DNA of 64,000 bases from GAS188 sp044445965 (lineage in GTDB: Bacteria > Pseudomonadota > Alphaproteobacteria > Rhizobiales > Beijerinckiaceae). Location of the stretch: NCBI GenBank assembly GCA_044445965.1, contig JBIOEJ010000009.1, positions 7,841 to 71,840 on the forward strand. Direction: 5' to 3'. Under the pieces are notes generated by a model that was not told the origin of the DNA, did no database searches, and was given only the letters and a program-made list of their open reading frames with translations. Below, in pieces: positions 50,330 through 58,232 of this stretch (the first letter of the stretch is position 1; every line of letters starts with the position of its first letter). The translations under genes were made by a program, and so were the position numbers.

Positions 50330-51226
50330 ATGGCATCTGCCGCACTCCCAATATTGTCGAGCGAAGGCGGCCTTGCCCGCTATCTCGACGAGATCAAGCG
50401 GTTTCCGATGTTGGAGCCGCAGCAGGAATACATGCTGGCCAAGCGCTGGCGCGAGCATGGGGACCGCGAGGCGGCTCACCAGCTCGTGACCTCGCATTTG
50501 CGTCTCGTCGCCAAGATCGCCATGGGCTATCGCGGCTACGGCTTGCCGATGTCCGAAGTGGTGTCTGAAGGCAATGTCGGCCTGATGCAGGCGGTCAAGC
50601 GCTTCGAGCCGGAACGCGGCTTCCGCCTCGCGACCTATGCGATGTGGTGGATCAAGGCCTCGATCCAGGAATATATCCTGCGCTCCTGGTCGCTCGTGAA
50701 ATTGGGCACGACCGCCAACCAGAAGAAGCTGTTCTTCAATTTGCGGCGCGCCAAGAGCCGCATCTCGGCGCTCGACGAGGGGGATCTGCGTCCCGACCAG
50801 GTGAAGCAGATCGCGACCAAGCTCGGCGTGACCGAGCAGGACGTGGTCGATATGAACCGCCGTCTGAGCGGCGATGCTTCCCTCAACGCGCCCTTGCGGG
50901 AGCAGGGCGAAGGCGAGTGGCAAGACTGGCTCGTCGACGAAGAGGACAATCAGGAGCACAAGCTCGTCGAATCCGAGGAGGCCTCGAACCGCCATGAGGC
51001 GCTCGTCGACGCCTTGGGCGTCCTCAATCCGCGCGAACGGCGCATCTTTGAGGCGAGGCGTCTCGCCGATGATCCGATGACGCTCGAGGATCTCTCGGCC
51101 GAGTTCGGCGTGTCGCGCGAGCGGGTGCGCCAGATCGAGGTGCGTGCCTTCGAGAAGGTGCAAAGCGCGGTGAAGGCCGCTTACGCGAAGCGGGAGGTGG
51201 CGCGCCCGGCCCTGCCGGTGTCGTGA
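50330..51226 (+). CDS. rpoH: RNA polymerase heat-shock sigma factor
   Basis: This 298-residue sigma-32-type factor directs heat-shock and protein-quality genes. Region 2 reads LVTSHLRLVAKIAMGYRGYGLPMSEVVSEGNVGLMQAVKRFEPERGFRLATYAMWWIKASIQEYI. The RpoH box QKKLFFNLR is present near residues 129-137, and region 4 ends VSRERVRQIEVRAFEKV. AGGAG lies seven bases before the ATG at 50330. The 119-base leader has TTGAAA and CCATTT elements (near 50209 and 50231) of heat-shock-promoter character, but at a slightly long spacing, so autoregulation is only suggested. Many alphaproteobacteria have two rpoH genes; this window shows one. Confidence 0.95.
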   Translation: MASAALPILSSEGGLARYLDEIKRFPMLEPQQEYMLAKRWREHGDREAAHQLVTSHLRLVAKIAMGYRGYGLPMSEVVSEGNVGLMQAVKRFEPERGFRLATYAMWWIKASIQEYILRSWSLVKLGTTANQKKLFFNLRRAKSRISALDEGDLRPDQVKQIATKLGVTEQDVVDMNRRLSGDASLNAPLREQGEGEWQDWLVDEEDNQEHKLVESEEASNRHEALVDALGVLNPRERRIFEARRLADDPMTLEDLSAEFGVSRERVRQIEVRAFEKVQSAVKAAYAKREVARPALPVS

Positions 51227-51268
51227 CGCCGTGGGCTCGCTGGAATTGCCAATGGACCCACCTCGCAT

Positions 51269-51297
51269 CCTGAGATGGATATTCTCAGGCATATACT
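51269..51297 (+). promoter_or_regulatory. Dyad operator and -10 element upstream of the antitoxin gene
   Basis: Perfect arms CCTGAGA (51269-51275) and TCTCAGG (51283-51289) flank seven bases. TATACT at 51292-51297 could be a -10 hexamer just after them. A dyad overlapping the promoter and 20-odd bases before an AbrB/VapB-type gene is the usual layout for antitoxin autorepression. Confidence 0.5.
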
Positions 51298-51316
51298 GAG
51301 TTCACCGAGGCCCGTC

Positions 51317-51583
51317 ATGCCTGAAACCCGCATTGCCAAGCTGTTCGAGAACGGCGCCAGCCAGGCGGTGCGCTTGCCGGCCGAGTTTCGCTTTGAAGGA
51401 GATGAGGTCTATGTCACGCGCGACGAGCGGACCGGTGATGTCCTGCTGTCCAACAAACCCAGCACCAGGATCTGGGGCGAATTCTTCGAATTGATGAATA
51501 CCATCGATGGGCCGGTCGACTTTATGGCTGATCGGCCGATGAATGTGCTGCCACGGGAGCGCGGTCTGTTCGCCGATGCCTGA
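51317..51583 (+). CDS. VapB/MazE-type antitoxin, apparently without its toxin gene
   Basis: This 88-residue protein has an N-terminal SpoVT/AbrB swapped-hairpin DNA-binding domain: TRIAKLFENGASQAVRLPAEFRFEGDEVYVTRD at residues about 4-36, the VapB type. The C-terminus (IWGEFFELMNTIDGPVDFMADR) would bind a PIN-domain toxin. Normally vapC follows within a few bases. Here the next gene is a GNAT acetyltransferase on the opposite strand, starting its 3' end at the very next base, and no PIN-domain sequence is seen. The upstream start at 51275 would include the operator and is not favoured. Confidence 0.8.
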   Translation: MPETRIAKLFENGASQAVRLPAEFRFEGDEVYVTRDERTGDVLLSNKPSTRIWGEFFELMNTIDGPVDFMADRPMNVLPRERGLFADA

Positions 51584-52087
51584 TCATGTTTCGGGCGCAT
51601 TGCTCGTAGCAGGGAACGGCTTGCGCTCGAAGCGCAATTGTCCGTCCGGCTCGACGCCGCTGCAACTCCAGCCTTGGCATTCATAGAAGCGAGCGGCGCG
51701 CGTCCCGCGGCTCGTCGTGAGCCAAACCGGCTCCGCGCCATTCTCCCATAACCATTGCAGAGCGAGATCGAGCAGGCGCTTGCCGAGCCCGCGTCCCTCG
51801 TAGTCCGGCAGCACGAAAAGCCCGAAGATGGACTGGTTCGAGCGATCGGCGATGGAGAAGGCGACGATCTGCCCGTCGAGCTCTGCGACCCAACCCTTCG
51901 CCTGGGCCACGAGCGAAGCGGCGACGCTGGCATTGGTGATGCCTCGCTCTTCGAGTTGCTCGGGCGTCAGCAAGTTCTCCTTGACCGATGTGCGCACATG
52001 GGAAATGCCCGGCAGATCGGCGGGGCCGGCCTCGCGGATGAGGATGTCCGTGGCGTGCACGGCAACCGGCCGGCTACTTCCAGGCAT
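51584..52087 (-). CDS. GNAT family N-acetyltransferase
   Basis: This 167-residue acetyl-CoA-dependent acyltransferase starts at the ATG at 52087. The acetyl-CoA loop is VLPDYEGRGLGKRLLDLALQWL (Q/RxxGxG/A appears as YEGRGLGKR), preceded by the strand GQIVAFSIADRSNQSIFGLF and followed by SRGTRAARFYECQGW. It overlaps the membrane protein gene upstream by 14 bases and is convergent with the antitoxin gene. The acceptor substrate is unknown. Confidence 0.87.
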   Translation of the reverse strand: MPGSSRPVAVHATDILIREAGPADLPGISHVRTSVKENLLTPEQLEERGITNASVAASLVAQAKGWVAELDGQIVAFSIADRSNQSIFGLFVLPDYEGRGLGKRLLDLALQWLWENGAEPVWLTTSRGTRAARFYECQGWSCSGVEPDGQLRFERKPFPATSNAPET

Positions 52088-53270
52088 CGATCGCCGTCAG
52101 CAGGGCGCGGTCGCCGGCGATGCCCTTCTCGAAGACGATGGCGCCGCGGCGCTGGTCGGCGAGGCGGAACTGCACCTCGACCCAGCCGCGCTTCGTCAAC
52201 AAGTCGAAGTTCTTGGCGATGTCGGCATCGGCTGCCGACAGCGCCATGACGAACAGATTGGGGCCGAGCGGCTGTTGAATGCCGATGAGGGGCGTGCCAC
52301 GCTCGCTCTCATCGGCCTTCATGAGCACGGGTGCGATGTCTTTGACGTTCGAATCCTTCGTCGTGAAGATCAAGCCGACCAGGTAGGAAGCCGGCAGCGA
52401 GGCGTCGCGATTGCGCGTCATCTGCATCTTCAAGGTGATGCCGGCATCCGGAATTTCCACCGAGCCGACCAGAGCCGGGTCGAGGGGCTGGCCGGGCTTG
52501 GACGGCAGATTGTCGAAGCTCCACACGACACGGCCCGCCACGGTGCGCGGCACCTGGTCGGCCGCCCCTGGCACCTCGATGAAGAGCGTAGCCCGCTGGG
52601 CGACGGCGATCCGCGGCGCGGTGTCAGGGGCCACCGCCGCAGGCGCCGGAGCGCCCAGCCGGGCCGAGAGCTTGGTATCGGGGGCAGCTTGCGGGGCGGC
52701 CGGGTTGGCAGCCGCCTGCTCGGCTTCCTCGCGGCGCACCGGATCGACTTGATCGCGGAAGGCGTAGGCAAGGCCTGCGAGCGTGCCCACGACCAGCACC
52801 GCCGCGACGACGAGCGCCGCGATCCGCCAATCGATGGTCGGCAGGCGCGCGGCCGCGCCCGGCTTCGCCGGGGGATCGAGCCGGGCAGGCGGCTCGGTGA
52901 CGTGGTCCGATGCCGTTTCGCGCTCTCGCGCTTGCGGGGCGCCGGGAACCGGCTCGACCGCGCCGGCCGTGGCCTCGGGCTGGCTCGCCGACTGGTCCTC
53001 GGAGCGCTCCAAGGGCTGGGTATAGCGAAGCGGCGGCTGTCTCGAAGGTTTCGTCCGGGCGCGGGCCTCGATCTCGAGACGGGCAATCACCGCCTCGAGC
53101 TGGGCGCGCTCGCGCTCGATCTGGTCATGCGGAAGCGGCGGATCGGCCGCCTCGAGCTGGGAGCGAAGCGTGGTGCGCGCCCGATCATAGATGGCGCGCC
53201 GCACATCGGGCCCAGCCGAATCGCCGAGATTGACGATCGCGCGTGAAAGAAGCGGGTAGTAATCGGCCAT
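52074..53270 (-). CDS. Conserved single-pass membrane protein of unknown function
   Basis: This 398-residue protein starts at the ATG at 53270 (MADYYPLLSRAIVNLGDSAG). A cytoplasmic N-terminal domain of about 85 residues (ARTTLRSQLEAADPPLPHDQIERERAQLEAVI, a helical hairpin) is followed by a Pro/Glu-rich linker, one membrane helix (IAALVVAAVLVVGTLAGLAYAF near residues 163-185), and a likely periplasmic C-terminal domain with LFIEVPGA and MQMTRNRDASLPASYLVGLIF blocks. I recognise this as a family conserved beside purA in Hyphomicrobiales, but it has no assigned function. The purA start is 1.3 kb upstream and it lies 33 bases after the purA stop. Confidence 0.75.
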   Translation of the reverse strand: MADYYPLLSRAIVNLGDSAGPDVRRAIYDRARTTLRSQLEAADPPLPHDQIERERAQLEAVIARLEIEARARTKPSRQPPLRYTQPLERSEDQSASQPEATAGAVEPVPGAPQARERETASDHVTEPPARLDPPAKPGAAARLPTIDWRIAALVVAAVLVVGTLAGLAYAFRDQVDPVRREEAEQAAANPAAPQAAPDTKLSARLGAPAPAAVAPDTAPRIAVAQRATLFIEVPGAADQVPRTVAGRVVWSFDNLPSKPGQPLDPALVGSVEIPDAGITLKMQMTRNRDASLPASYLVGLIFTTKDSNVKDIAPVLMKADESERGTPLIGIQQPLGPNLFVMALSAADADIAKNFDLLTKRGWVEVQFRLADQRRGAIVFEKGIAGDRALLTAIDAWK

Positions 53271-53302
53271 TTCGTTCCGTTTGCCGGCGCAGTTGCGCCG
53301 CG

Positions 53303-54592
53303 TCAACCCTCGAATGGATTGCGCACGAGGATCGTATCGTTGCGCTCCGGACTGGTCGAAAGGATGGCAACGGGCGCCCCCGTCAACTCCTCGACACGAC
53401 GCACATATTTGATCGCTTGCGCGGGCAGATCGACCCAGGAGCGGGCGCCTGCCGTCGACTGCGGCCAGCCCTCGAAGGTTTCGTAGACCGGCTCGACGCG
53501 GGCTTGTCCCCCTTCGCTTGCCGGAAGATGATCGATCTCCTTGCCGTCGAGCCTGTAGCGCACGCAGATCTTGATCTCTTCGAAACCGTCGAGGATGTCG
53601 AGCTTGGTCAGCGCGATGCCGTCGATCCCGCTGGTCGACACGGTTTGCCGCACCAGCACGGCGTCGAACCAGCCGCAGCGGCGCTTGCGGCCGGTGACGA
53701 CGCCGAACTCGCGTCCCTTCTCGCCGATGCGCGCGCCGATCTCATCATCGAGCTCGGTGGGGAAGGGGCCCTCGCCGACACGGGTGGTATAGGCCTTGGC
53801 GATGCCGAGCACGTAACCGATGGCGCCAGGGCCGAGCCCGGAGCCGGCCGCCGCCGCGCCGGCCACCGTCGATGACGAGGTGACGTAGGGATAGGTGCCG
53901 TGATCGACATCGAGGAGCGCGCCTTGCGCCCCCTCGAACAGGATGCGCTTGCCGGCGCGGCGCGCTTCGTCGAGGAGACGCCAGACGGCATCCATATAGG
54001 GCAGCACCCGCGGCGCCAGCAGCCGCAGCGATGCGACGAGCGCCGAGCCGTCGACCTCATCCATGCCGAGGCCGCGGCGTAGCGCATTGTGATGGGCCAG
54101 CAGGCGTTCGACCTTGGCTTGCAGCCCGTCCGGCTCGGCAAGGTCCATGAGGCGGATGGCGCGGCGGCCGACCTTGTCCTCATAGGCCGGCCCGATGCCG
54201 CGCTTCGTCGTGCCGATGCGCGTGCCCGAGTTCGAAGCTTCGCGCACCGCGTCGAGCTCGCGATGCAGAGGCAGGATCAGCGGCACATTCGAGGCGACGC
54301 GCAGGATCTCCGGAGTGATCGCCAGGCCCTGCGCCTCGAGCCGCGCGATCTCGTCGAGCAGCGCCTGGGGGTCGAGCACCACGCCGTTGCCGATCACCGA
54401 AAGCTTTCCGCGCACCACGCCGGAGGGCAAGAGGGAGAGCTTATAGGTCTTACCGTCGATGACCAGCGTATGGCCGGCATTGTGGCCACCCTGGAAGCGC
54501 ACCACGACGTCTGCTTGCTCGGAGAGCCAGTCGACGATCTTGCCCTTGCCCTCGTCGCCCCATTGGGCGCCGACGACGACCACATTGGCCAT
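53303..54592 (-). CDS. purA: Adenylosuccinate synthetase
   Basis: This 429-residue cytoplasmic enzyme joins IMP and aspartate with GTP in the first step of AMP synthesis. The P-loop and active-site motif is GAQWGDEGKGKIVDWLSE at residues 7-24. The second signature is TKRGIGPAYEDKVGRR near 130-145. Base-binding and GTP-binding blocks GRKRRCGWFD and TGAPVAILSTSPERND are also seen. The ATG at 54592 gives the family N-terminus; the frame upstream to 54655 is not needed. GAGCGAGG precedes it. Confidence 0.96.
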   Translation of the reverse strand: MANVVVVGAQWGDEGKGKIVDWLSEQADVVVRFQGGHNAGHTLVIDGKTYKLSLLPSGVVRGKLSVIGNGVVLDPQALLDEIARLEAQGLAITPEILRVASNVPLILPLHRELDAVREASNSGTRIGTTKRGIGPAYEDKVGRRAIRLMDLAEPDGLQAKVERLLAHHNALRRGLGMDEVDGSALVASLRLLAPRVLPYMDAVWRLLDEARRAGKRILFEGAQGALLDVDHGTYPYVTSSSTVAGAAAAGSGLGPGAIGYVLGIAKAYTTRVGEGPFPTELDDEIGARIGEKGREFGVVTGRKRRCGWFDAVLVRQTVSTSGIDGIALTKLDILDGFEEIKICVRYRLDGKEIDHLPASEGGQARVEPVYETFEGWPQSTAGARSWVDLPAQAIKYVRRVEELTGAPVAILSTSPERNDTILVRNPFEG

Positions 54593-54832
54593 GAAGCCTC
54601 GCTCTTTCCATTTGCGGCGATGCCCCGTTGCCGCCCCGCCGCTCTTGCGCGTCACGGCTTAGCCAATGCGAGCCAAGGGGTCAAAGATGGCGAGGCCGGG
54701 CTCGGCGAGCATTCCTCGAATGCTCGATCTGCCATGCCGCCGCGCCCTTGCGCGGTGGGGAGGGATCGCACAGATTCCAAGCTTGAGCTGGGACGCGTCG
54801 GCATTCCGGCTCGGGCCGCGTTGGAGGCGCAC

Positions 54833-55156
54833 ATGGTCGCAAGCGAATCCGATATTCTCGCCAAGGCGGAAGAATGGGCGAAGGAGGATCGCGGCGTTGC
54901 GCTCGCGACCGTCATCGAGACCTGGGGCTCGGCACCGCGTCCGGTGGGCAGTCATCTCGTCATCGACGAGAACGGATCGTTCCTCGGCTCGGTCTCCGGC
55001 GGCTGTGTCGAAGGCGAAGTGGTCACCGAGGCGATGGATGTGATCGAGACGGGCAAATCGAGAATGCTCGAATTCGGCGTCGCCGACGAGACGGCCTGGC
55101 GAGCCGGCCTTTCATGCGGCGGCCGCATCAAGGTCTATGTCGAGAAGCTCGAATAG
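54833..55156 (+). CDS. XdhC/CoxI N-terminal domain protein
   Basis: This 107-residue protein corresponds to the N-terminal domain of XdhC/CoxI, which delivers sulfurated molybdenum cofactor to xanthine-dehydrogenase-type enzymes. It has VALATVIETWGSAPRPVGSHLVI (residues about 22-44) and GSVSGGCVEGEVVTEA (52-67), the conserved cysteine region of the family, plus the terminal GLSCGGRIKVYVE. GGAGG precedes the ATG at 54833. The Rossmann half of XdhC is encoded separately at 55808, with a LysE-type gene between, so the two halves are a split XdhC. Confidence 0.85.
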   Translation: MVASESDILAKAEEWAKEDRGVALATVIETWGSAPRPVGSHLVIDENGSFLGSVSGGCVEGEVVTEAMDVIETGKSRMLEFGVADETAWRAGLSCGGRIKVYVEKLE

Positions 55157-55170
55157 GGGCGCTGCCGGTC

Positions 55171-55800
55171 ATGCCGTCCTTCGACATCCTTATCGCCTTC
55201 GCGGCCGCGACCTTCGTGTTCGCCGTTTATCCGGGCCCAGCGCTTCTCTACACGGCAGCGCAGACGCTGGCGCGCGGGCGCCGAAGCGGCTTCCTGGCCG
55301 CGCTCGGCATTCATTGCGGCTGCTATCTGCATGTGGTCGCGGCGACGCTCGGGCTATCGGCCGTGTTCCAGCACGTGCCCGCGCTCTATGTGGCGTTGAA
55401 GCTCGTCGGCGCGGCCTATCTCGTCTTCATCGGCATCGGCATGATCCGCGAGCAGGGCGCGACCGGCGAGATCGCCGTCGCCGCCTGCAAGAGCCCGGCG
55501 CGCGCTTTTCTCGAAAGCATGCTGGTCGAGATTCTCAATCCCAAGGTGGCGATCTTCTTCGTCGCCTTCCTGCCGCAATTTGTCGATCCGTGGGCCGCCT
55601 ATCCGATCTGGCTGCAATTCCTGATCCTCGGCATCGTGGTCAATTGCGCCTTCAGCACGGCGGATATCGTCACCGTCATGTTGGCCTCGACCGTGGTCAC
55701 GCGGTTGCGGCGGATGGGGACAGCGGAGCGCGTCGTGCGCATCGTCGGTGGCTCGTTGATCGCGGGGCTCGGCTTGCGCCTCGCGCTCGATCGCTCGTGA
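55171..55800 (+). CDS. LysE/RhtB family exporter
   Basis: This 209-residue inner-membrane protein has about six hydrophobic segments and the LysE/RhtB signature: VFAVYPGPALLYTAAQTLARGRRSG at residues about 15-39, GAAYLVFIGIGMI, and EILNPKVAIFFVAFLPQFV near 120-138. These proteins export amino acids or related metabolites in exchange for protons. It starts 14 bases after the XdhC N-domain gene and ends seven bases before the second XdhC gene, so it is embedded in the molybdenum-maturation operon. Confidence 0.9.
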   Translation: MPSFDILIAFAAATFVFAVYPGPALLYTAAQTLARGRRSGFLAALGIHCGCYLHVVAATLGLSAVFQHVPALYVALKLVGAAYLVFIGIGMIREQGATGEIAVAACKSPARAFLESMLVEILNPKVAIFFVAFLPQFVDPWAAYPIWLQFLILGIVVNCAFSTADIVTVMLASTVVTRLRRMGTAERVVRIVGGSLIAGLGLRLALDRS

Positions 55801-55807
55801 GGCGTCG

Positions 55808-56524
55808 ATGAAAATCTCGCTGCTGTCAGCCCTGAACGCCGAGCGCGCCAAACGCACGGCCGCCGTGCTCGTCACCGATCTCGGTTCCGGCGAGCAGCGG
55901 CTGGTGAAGGAGGGGCAGCTCAAGAAGGACCCGCTCGCGGCGCAGCTGCGAGAGCAGCTGCGGCACGGCAAGAGCGGCACCATCGAGGAAGCCGGGAAGC
56001 GCTATTTCCTCACCGTGCAGGCACCACCGGTCCGGATCATGGTGACCGGCGCCGTCCATATCAGTCAGGCCCTCGCGCCGATGGCGAAGCTCCTCGACTT
56101 CGAGGTGGCGATCGTCGACCCGCGCACGGCCTTTGCGAGCCCCGAGCGCTTTCCGGGCGTTGCCCTCCATGCCGTCTGGCCGGATGCCTATCTCAGGGAG
56201 CACCCGCTCGACCGTTATTGCGCCCTCGTGGCGCTGACCCATGATCCTAAGATCGACGACGTGGCGCTGGTCGCGGCGCTGAAGGCCGGTTGCTTCTATA
56301 TCGGCGCGCTCGGCTCGAGGCGCACGCATGCCAAGCGTCTCGAGCGGCTCAAGGAAGCAGGTTTCAGCGAAGCGGAAATGGCCCGCATCTCGGCTCCTAT
56401 CGGCCTCGATATCGGCGCGGCGACACCTGCCGAGATCGCGCTCGCGACCTTGGGGCAGCTCACGGCCGCGCTGCGCAAGACCGAGGCCGCAGGCTCCAAG
56501 GGCAAGGCCGCCACCTCGAGATGA
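55808..56524 (+). CDS. XdhC family protein, Rossmann domain
   Basis: This 238-residue protein contains the XdhC C-terminal Rossmann domain: VRIMVTGAVHISQALAPMAKLLDFEVAIVDPRTAFA at residues about 75-110, VALTHDPKIDDVALVAALK near 148-166, and FYIGALGSRRTHAKRLERL followed by ARISAPIGLDIGAATPAEIALA. The first 70 residues are a degenerate remainder of the N-terminal domain. It probably partners the separate N-domain protein at 54833. It starts seven bases after the LysE gene and overlaps the next gene by four bases. Confidence 0.9.
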   Translation: MKISLLSALNAERAKRTAAVLVTDLGSGEQRLVKEGQLKKDPLAAQLREQLRHGKSGTIEEAGKRYFLTVQAPPVRIMVTGAVHISQALAPMAKLLDFEVAIVDPRTAFASPERFPGVALHAVWPDAYLREHPLDRYCALVALTHDPKIDDVALVAALKAGCFYIGALGSRRTHAKRLERLKEAGFSEAEMARISAPIGLDIGAATPAEIALATLGQLTAALRKTEAAGSKGKAATSR

Positions 56525-57528
56525 GGTTCGGCTATGTTCCGTTGTCCGAGGCGGTCGGTGCGATTTCCGCCCATGCGGTGCGGGCCGACGATATCGTCCT
56601 GCGCAAGGGCTCGCGCGTCACGGCTGAAATCGCCTCGCGGCTGAAGCAGGCTGGAGTGGCGGGCCTCGTTGCCGCGCGGTTGGACACCGATGACGTCCAT
56701 GAGGACGAGGCCGCGGCGGCTCTTGCCGCGTCGCTTGCGGGCGAGCGCATCCGCATCGAGCCGCCCTTTACGGGACGCGCCAATCTGTTCGCCGAGGAGA
56801 GCGGCGTGCTGCTCATCGATCGCGACCGCATCGACCGTGTCAACGCCATCGACGAAGCCATCACCTTCGCGACCTTGCCCGCCTTCCGCGCGGTGAGTGC
56901 GGGCGAGATGGTGGCGACGGTGAAGATCATCCCCTACGCGGTGCCGCGCTCGGCGCTCGACGCGGCGATCGGGGAGGGGGCGTCGCTCATCAGCGTCGCG
57001 CCTTACGCCAGGAAACGGATCGCTGCGATCTCGACGATGCTGCCGGGGCTGAAGCCCTCGGTGGTCGCCAAGACGCTCGATGTGCTGTCGCAACGCCTCG
57101 CTCCGGCAGGTGCCTCGATCGTCTCCGAGGAGCGGGTGCCGCACCAGGCAGGCCCGCTCGCCGAGGCGTTGCGCCGCGCCGTCGCCGCTACGCCCGACAT
57201 CGTGATCGTCTTTGGCGCTTCGGCCATATCCGATCGGCGCGACGTCATCCCTGCCGCGATCGAAGCGGCGGGCGGGCGTATCGAGCATCTCGGCATGCCG
57301 GTCGACCCGGGCAATCTCCTCCTTATCGCCGATATGGGCGGCTCGCCTGTCCTCGGCGCGCCGGGCTGTGCCCGCAGCCCCAAGGAGAATGGCTTCGATT
57401 GGGTGCTGCAGCGCCTGCTTGCCGGCCTTCGCGTCGGCCGCGCCGAGGTGGTGGCCATGGGAGTAGGCGGCCTCCTCATGGAGATCAAGTCGCGACCGCA
57501 GCCGCGCGACGAGCCGCCGAAGCTATGA
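56521..57528 (+). CDS. Molybdopterin-binding protein (MoeA/MoaB-like domain)
   Basis: This 335-residue protein has an N-terminal MoeA-like stretch (PLSEAVGAISAHAVRADDIVLRKG, residues about 7-30) and a MoCF_biosynth-like domain with DIVIVFGASAISDRRDVIPAAIEAAGGRIEHLGMPVDPGNLLLIAD near residues 225-270, where GAPGCARSPKENG follows. The domain binds molybdopterin. In many alphaproteobacteria this part is fused to the MocA-like nucleotidyltransferase that follows here as a separate gene; the two overlap by four bases. The fused pair is thought to finish cytosine dinucleotide cofactor for hydroxylases. Confidence 0.85.
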   Translation: MRFGYVPLSEAVGAISAHAVRADDIVLRKGSRVTAEIASRLKQAGVAGLVAARLDTDDVHEDEAAAALAASLAGERIRIEPPFTGRANLFAEESGVLLIDRDRIDRVNAIDEAITFATLPAFRAVSAGEMVATVKIIPYAVPRSALDAAIGEGASLISVAPYARKRIAAISTMLPGLKPSVVAKTLDVLSQRLAPAGASIVSEERVPHQAGPLAEALRRAVAATPDIVIVFGASAISDRRDVIPAAIEAAGGRIEHLGMPVDPGNLLLIADMGGSPVLGAPGCARSPKENGFDWVLQRLLAGLRVGRAEVVAMGVGGLLMEIKSRPQPRDEPPKL

Positions 57529-58145
57529 GCGTCGCCGCAGTCATCCTGGCTGCCGGCCGCTCGACCCGCATGGGGAGGAACAAGATGCTCGCCGATCTCG
57601 ACGGCGAGACCCTGATCCGCAGGACAGTGCGCGCGGTCCTTGAATCGCGCGCGCGCCCGGTTTTCGTCGTCACCGGACATGAACCTGAGAAGCTCGCCGA
57701 GGCGCTCGCGGGCCTCGACGTCTCATGGCTCGACAATCCCCGCTTTGCCGAAGGGCTCTCGACCTCGCTCGTCACCGGGATCGGCGCCGTGCCGCAAGGC
57801 GCTTCGGGCGCGCTCATATGCCTTGGCGATATGCCTCTAGTCGGCGCCGGCCTCATCGATACGCTGATCGCGCGCTTCGAGAACGAGCCTCGCGTCGGCG
57901 CGGTCGTGCCTGCGCATGGCGGCCAATGGGGCAATCCCGTCATCGTCTCGCGGGCGCTGTTCCCCGAGGTCGCGACGCTCGCCGGCGATGCAGGCGCACG
58001 CAAATTGCTGCGAGGGCGCAGGGATGTGACGGTCGTTGAGGTCGCCGACGAAGCCGTGTTGATCGATGCCGATACGCCAAGGGCTTTGTCGGAGCTGCAG
58101 CATAAGATGAGACGCTTGCCCCGAACGGCGCCGGGGCTTCCGTAA
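57525..58145 (+). CDS. Molybdenum cofactor cytidylyltransferase-like protein (MocA/MobA family)
   Basis: This 206-residue nucleotidyltransferase has the signature VAAVILAAGRSTRMGRNKMLADLDG at residues 3-27 and ALICLGDMPLVGAGLIDTL near 95-113. Members transfer CMP (MocA) or GMP (MobA) to the molybdopterin cofactor; the XdhC context favours MocA and the cytosine form used by xanthine-dehydrogenase-family enzymes such as the one at 12560. It starts in the stop codon of the molybdopterin-binding gene and is the last gene of the maturation run. Confidence 0.87.
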   Translation: MSVAAVILAAGRSTRMGRNKMLADLDGETLIRRTVRAVLESRARPVFVVTGHEPEKLAEALAGLDVSWLDNPRFAEGLSTSLVTGIGAVPQGASGALICLGDMPLVGAGLIDTLIARFENEPRVGAVVPAHGGQWGNPVIVSRALFPEVATLAGDAGARKLLRGRRDVTVVEVADEAVLIDADTPRALSELQHKMRRLPRTAPGLP

Positions 58146-58232
58146 TCGCCGCGTCTCGCCACCCCGCGAGCCATGTCCGTTTGCGGCGAAATATGGCGAG
58201 ACCCACTCGATCCGCCATCGTATAAACCGAGC

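Noticed and set aside
51573..51680. Short open frame overlapping the antitoxin end as a possible toxin
   Set aside because: Only about 35 codons, with no PIN-domain acidic residues, and it is antisense to the GNAT gene.
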